DNA from: Helicostylum pulchrum
Lineage: Eukaryota; Mucoromycota; Mucoromycetes; Mucorales; Mucoraceae
Direction of reading: 5' to 3'
NCBI GenBank assembly: GCA_025677825.1
Contig: JAIXMO010000046.1
Span: 62,001 to 126,000 of the forward strand
DNA: 64,000 bases
A model generated the notes under the pieces. It was not told where the DNA came from. It made no database searches and saw nothing but the letters and a program-made list of their open reading frames with translations. This document shows, one piece after another, positions 59,114 through 64,000 of the stretch (its first letter is position 1; each line of letters opens with the position of its first letter). The translations under genes and the position numbers were made by a program.

Positions 59114-59999
59114 TTGTGTCGAGTTGCTTAGAGGAAGAAAGAGAAAAAATTTGGTAATGGATTCTATTTATATTTTTTTGCAGAAACCAAAAAAGTGGGC
59201 GGACTTGAAGTTTTTTGGGATTTTTCTGTGCTACACAAGAAAAGAAAGGATAAGTTTCAGACAACATTTACAATTCAGTGCGTTATAAATTTTAAACTAA
59301 TTATACATACGCCTATAAGAAGTAGTTGTTTAGCTTTTTTAGAATATTCGGTAAACGCGCATCTTTTTGTTTTATTTTATTTGAAGAAATAGTAAAATAA
59401 AATGTACGCAAAACGTCACTATATATTTGATACGAGTCTATTCCTTATTTGATATATAAAAAAAGCTCCAAAATGACAGCATCTTTTTTTCTTTTAAATA
59501 GCCGCGTAGCTAAAACATGTATACGAAGCCCTAGTAAAAAGTATTGTATAATAAATGAAACACTGATTTAAACGTACATATCTATTATACATGTAGACTT
59601 AATTGTGTATAATTAGATCAACAAAGTTTATCTTCTTTAGTCACAAATAATAACCGATAAGCAGCGACTACAAGGCGTCCAATAAGGAGGAGGTTACTGT
59701 ATATTTTCATATTTGGAGTAAATATCTAAGAATACCCTTTTTTTTTTTAACTCATAATGTCTTGGCATAAACCGATTATCTATACAGACAGTGCGGTCCC
59801 TGAGAGGAGAGCCATGGTAAAGTACGATGTGTTGCCTGTTTTTTTGGTTACTCAGTAAGCCACTTTTTTTTTTCTCGGTCATTCCTCCGTTGAAGTTTGG
59901 CCAAGAAAGATGAAACTTCCTTCTCCGATAATTTATTTATTTCACCTCTTTTTCCTATTCCGTTCTCCTTTTCTTTTTATTATACATAAAATTATAAAG
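59114..59999. other. Divergent intergenic region between GT49-like and MAP kinase genes
   Basis: 887 bp separate the two start codons. AT-rich; no gene seen. An in-frame upstream ATG at 59910 would extend the kinase by 30 hydrophobic residues (see findings). Confidence 0.5.
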
Positions 60000-61665
<1,666 letters not shown>

Positions 61666-61720
61666 TATATATATAATACATGTATATTTTTGTTTTAAAT
61701 AAATACAAGTAAATTTTCTT

Positions 61721-62401
61721 TTATTGATCTTTTTTATCTTGGGCAGCAATAGAAGGTAAATCATCACCAACTTTGTTATGTCCAACTCTGGCAACACTAT
61801 CAGATACTCTATCTTCAATTGGCTTAAATACCTTATCTACAATATGTTCAATTGGTTCATCAAATATATAAGGCAAAAAGGGAACAATACCAAGACCAAG
61901 TAATGTAGGTCCCCAGACTCTCACTTTAGTATTTTTAACATTCTTGAACCCAACAGCACTATATTTGACAATCGAATGAATGGTCATCATGGGGAATGCC
62001 ATGGAAGCTAAAGATTGAAACACACCTCGTTTCACGACTGTCGTAGCAATAGAAGCGTTATCCTACACGAAAATTTATATATAAATACCTTGTGAACCCA
62101 AACAATACATCTTACTTACCATGCCTGCGTTAACAGATTTATAACCTTCATAACTAACATCCAAGCCTAAATAGAGCCAACTAATACCATACGCAGCAGT
62201 AACAATGAAAGGAGGAACAATAGGACGGAAAGCCTCACCTACGTCCGAGGTATAAGCCAAATAACGAGTAGAAGCTACCAATGCAGTACGTAAACGACCA
62301 GCATAGGCAAGGTAACGAGCATTACTATCGAGTGAATCGATTTCTCCTTTAGTAACTTTCTCGGTTAAAGTTTCGTCTTCAATATTGGGGTTGTTGGACA
62401 T
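61721..62401 (-). CDS. Mitochondrial fission process protein 1-like (MTFP1/MTP18)
   Basis: Exons 62120-62401 and 61721-62062 encode 207 residues. The family pattern is clear: DSNARYLAYAGRLRTALVAS, TRYLAYTSDVGEAFRPIVPP, FIVTAAYGISWLYLGLDVSY, then VFQSLASMAFPMMTIHSIVK, GPTLLGLGIVPFLPYIFDEP and IEHIVDKVF. MTFP1 is an inner-membrane protein with a few hydrophobic helices that promotes mitochondrial fission in animals and is conserved in fungi, where it is little studied. The N-terminus here is acidic (MSNNPNIEDETLTEKV) with no typical presequence, as in relatives. The end is polar and Asp/Lys-rich. Confidence 0.92.
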
Positions 62402-63316
62402 TTTATTTATTAATTAAAAAAAAAAAAAAGAAAAAAAAAAAAGATCGTCTTGGCTAATAAAATTATTTAATTACATTTCCAAAGTCAGTCAGTTAGAGTA
62501 CATTAACGGTCCACCTATTTTTCCGAAACAATATTCCAGTCATAAGCATTCACTCTTTGGCAATACAACGAGGAGACTATATTGGCTTATCTACTCTGTA
62601 CTTGTGACGTATTTCGAGATCTATAAGTAATTTACTGTGTTTTAATTAAAGGCTTCTTTAATTGTACACGGAAAAAGAGTGGGGATACACAAAGTATTTT
62701 ATTCTCCAGGTACAATACGTGTTAAGTTAGTACGATTGGGATGGGCGTACAAGCGCAAATGATAATCAAATAGTCGTCCCCATGGTACAATAACACTAAA
62801 TAAAGTATAACGCATAAGTCACAAACTGGCACGGAATCTCGATGAATCATATTTTCGATTAAAAAAAAAACTGAGATCGCCTTTAAATTTTCTTTTGTTT
62901 TTTATTTCTCGTTGAAAAGGAGATCAATTATTTTATACATAATGCGTGTTTTTCATAATCTTACGCAACTTTAAACTATAAAAAAAAAAGAAGTTTAAAA
63001 GGTAATCTAGTCGTCAGTAAGGCCGATTTTCCGTGATCAAGAAGTAAGAGAGAAAGAGATGGAGAGAAGGAAATAAAGAGAAATTACGCTCAGTAGTATG
63101 ACTGCTGTTTTTAATAGAATTACAAGTTAGTGACTGAAACAAAATTGATGATAGTGTCCCTTTTGTTTCGGAATGTCGTACATAATAACACTACAATACA
63201 ACTCCTTAAAACGAACTTTATAACTAATGCTATAGCTCATTAGTGCAGTTAAACAAAAATAATTATTTTCTTATTCTTTTACCTTTTTCTTTTTTTTTTC
63301 TGTTTTTTAAAAAAAC
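62402..63316. other. Divergent intergenic region between MTFP1-like and MFS-like genes
   Basis: 915 bp, AT-rich with A runs immediately upstream of the MTFP1-like start. The region 62500-62900 is a little more mixed in composition but has no open frame of note. It presumably holds both promoters. Confidence 0.5.
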
Positions 63317-64000
63317 ATGTTTTTAGTACCCAAGTTACTATATGTATGCCTGTATTCTTTATACGGGTCAGCAATTGCTTATTTAGCAATATTTTATAGT
63401 GAATCGTTACACCTAAGCTCGAATCAGATCGGAATTATTTTAGCTATTGCGCCGTTTGTGCAAGTAGTAGCTTGTCCGCTTTGGACTGTTATAGCCGATA
63501 AATATCCTAAACTGCACGGTCCACTTATGGGCATTTTAGCAGGTATCGGAGGCTCGAGCGTTTTAGCCCTGTATTATCTACCTTTATGGGTAGATACGAA
63601 TGATACTTCTACAAATGAGCAGGTTATGATAATAACAGCTGTATGCGCCTCCATCTTTGCCTTTTTCGGTAGTCCTATCTGCGCTCTTGTTGATAGTGCA
63701 GTTTTAAAAATATTGGGCGATCAGAAATTATTATATGGTAAAGAAAATAACGAGTCACCTTTTGTTGTTTGTATATCCAACCCCCCTTGAAATTACCTGA
63801 TTTAACCCACATTATTATTTATTCTCTCTTTAGGTAACCAAAGATTATGGGGCTCTGTTTCCAATGGAATACATATACTTGTTGTAGGTTTGTTGATTGC
63901 TCAGTATAGCATTGATATTTCTTTTGCGGTTTTTGCATTGGGACTAGTCTCATTCGTGATATTATCCATGTTGTTTGTGCATTTTGATTATCATATGATA
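63317..64000 (+). CDS. MFS-like transporter (MFS_1_like type), 3' partial
   Basis: Exon 1 (63317-63737) joins in phase to exon 2 (from 63834), which runs off the right edge; 196 residues are visible. Hydrophobic helices: LLYVCLYSLYGSAIAYLAIF, IGIILAIAPFVQVVACPLW, GILAGIGGSSVLALYYLPLW, IITAVCASIFAFFGSPICAL, then HILVVGLLIAQYSIDISFAV. Between helices 2 and 3 lies VIADKYPKLHGP, the position of the MFS D-R/K-x-x-R signature. NQRLWGSVSNG matches the conserved RLWGS segment of the MFS_1_like (PF12832) family. The substrate cannot be inferred. Confidence 0.85.

Overview
The window looks like nuclear DNA of an early-diverging filamentous fungus, most likely Mucoromycota (Mucorales-like). It is very AT-rich, with long A and T homopolymers. 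Genes carry many short (about 45-120 nt) GT-AG introns, usually GTAAGT...YAG. The gene content is plainly eukaryotic: mitochondrial lipoamide dehydrogenase, a COMPASS subunit, COP9 signalosome subunit 1, a cell-wall-integrity type MAP kinase, an O-fucosyltransferase-like enzyme and a LARGE/GT49-like glycosyltransferase. The genus is inference only. Exon boundaries were worked out by hand from splice motifs and reading-frame phase; reported gene lengths are sums of those exons.

Layout. 1-5 kb: the 3' part of a bHLH factor, an O-fucosyltransferase-like type II membrane enzyme (minus) and a bZIP factor (minus). 5-8 kb: gene-free, filled with degenerate dispersed and inverted repeats. 8-12.6 kb: an F-box/LRR-type gene with an internal break, then dihydrolipoamide dehydrogenase. 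12.6-16.6 kb: mostly non-coding, with a 56-residue candidate gene, a stem-rich GC-richer block that may be a structured RNA, and a MITE-like repeat. 16.6-29.2 kb: a dense block with RbBP5/Swd1, a 1,593-residue triple-START membrane protein, a 20-exon polytopic membrane protein (minus) and CSN1, the last two sharing a 150-bp divergent promoter. 29-32 kb: repeats. 32.3-34.7 kb: an Atg38/NRBF2-like MIT/coiled-coil protein and two small candidate genes. 37.6-39.3 kb: a SAM-dependent methyltransferase with a predicted myristoylation site. 39-43.6 kb: gene desert. 43.7-45.5 kb: a Sel1-repeat protein. 47.8-51.3 kb: a transposon-like element with about 1-kb inverted arms. 53.7-64 kb: a patatin-type lipase, a GT49-type glycosyltransferase, a MAP kinase, an MTFP1-like mitochondrial protein and the start of an MFS-like transporter.

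The most unusual object is the element at 47,804-51,296. It is flanked by TA on both sides and has near-identical inverted arms of about 1,010 bp. Each arm carries a roughly 22-bp GGCGG repeat array and four palindromic GAACYGGGTTC sites just upstream of a start codon. That start codon and the first exon lie inside the arm, so the two inward-facing genes share the same N-terminus and diverge afterwards. The complete left gene (four exons, 378 residues) contains a GYARKS segment that resembles the start of a serine-recombinase catalytic domain. Second in interest is the stem-rich block at about 15.19-15.56 kb.
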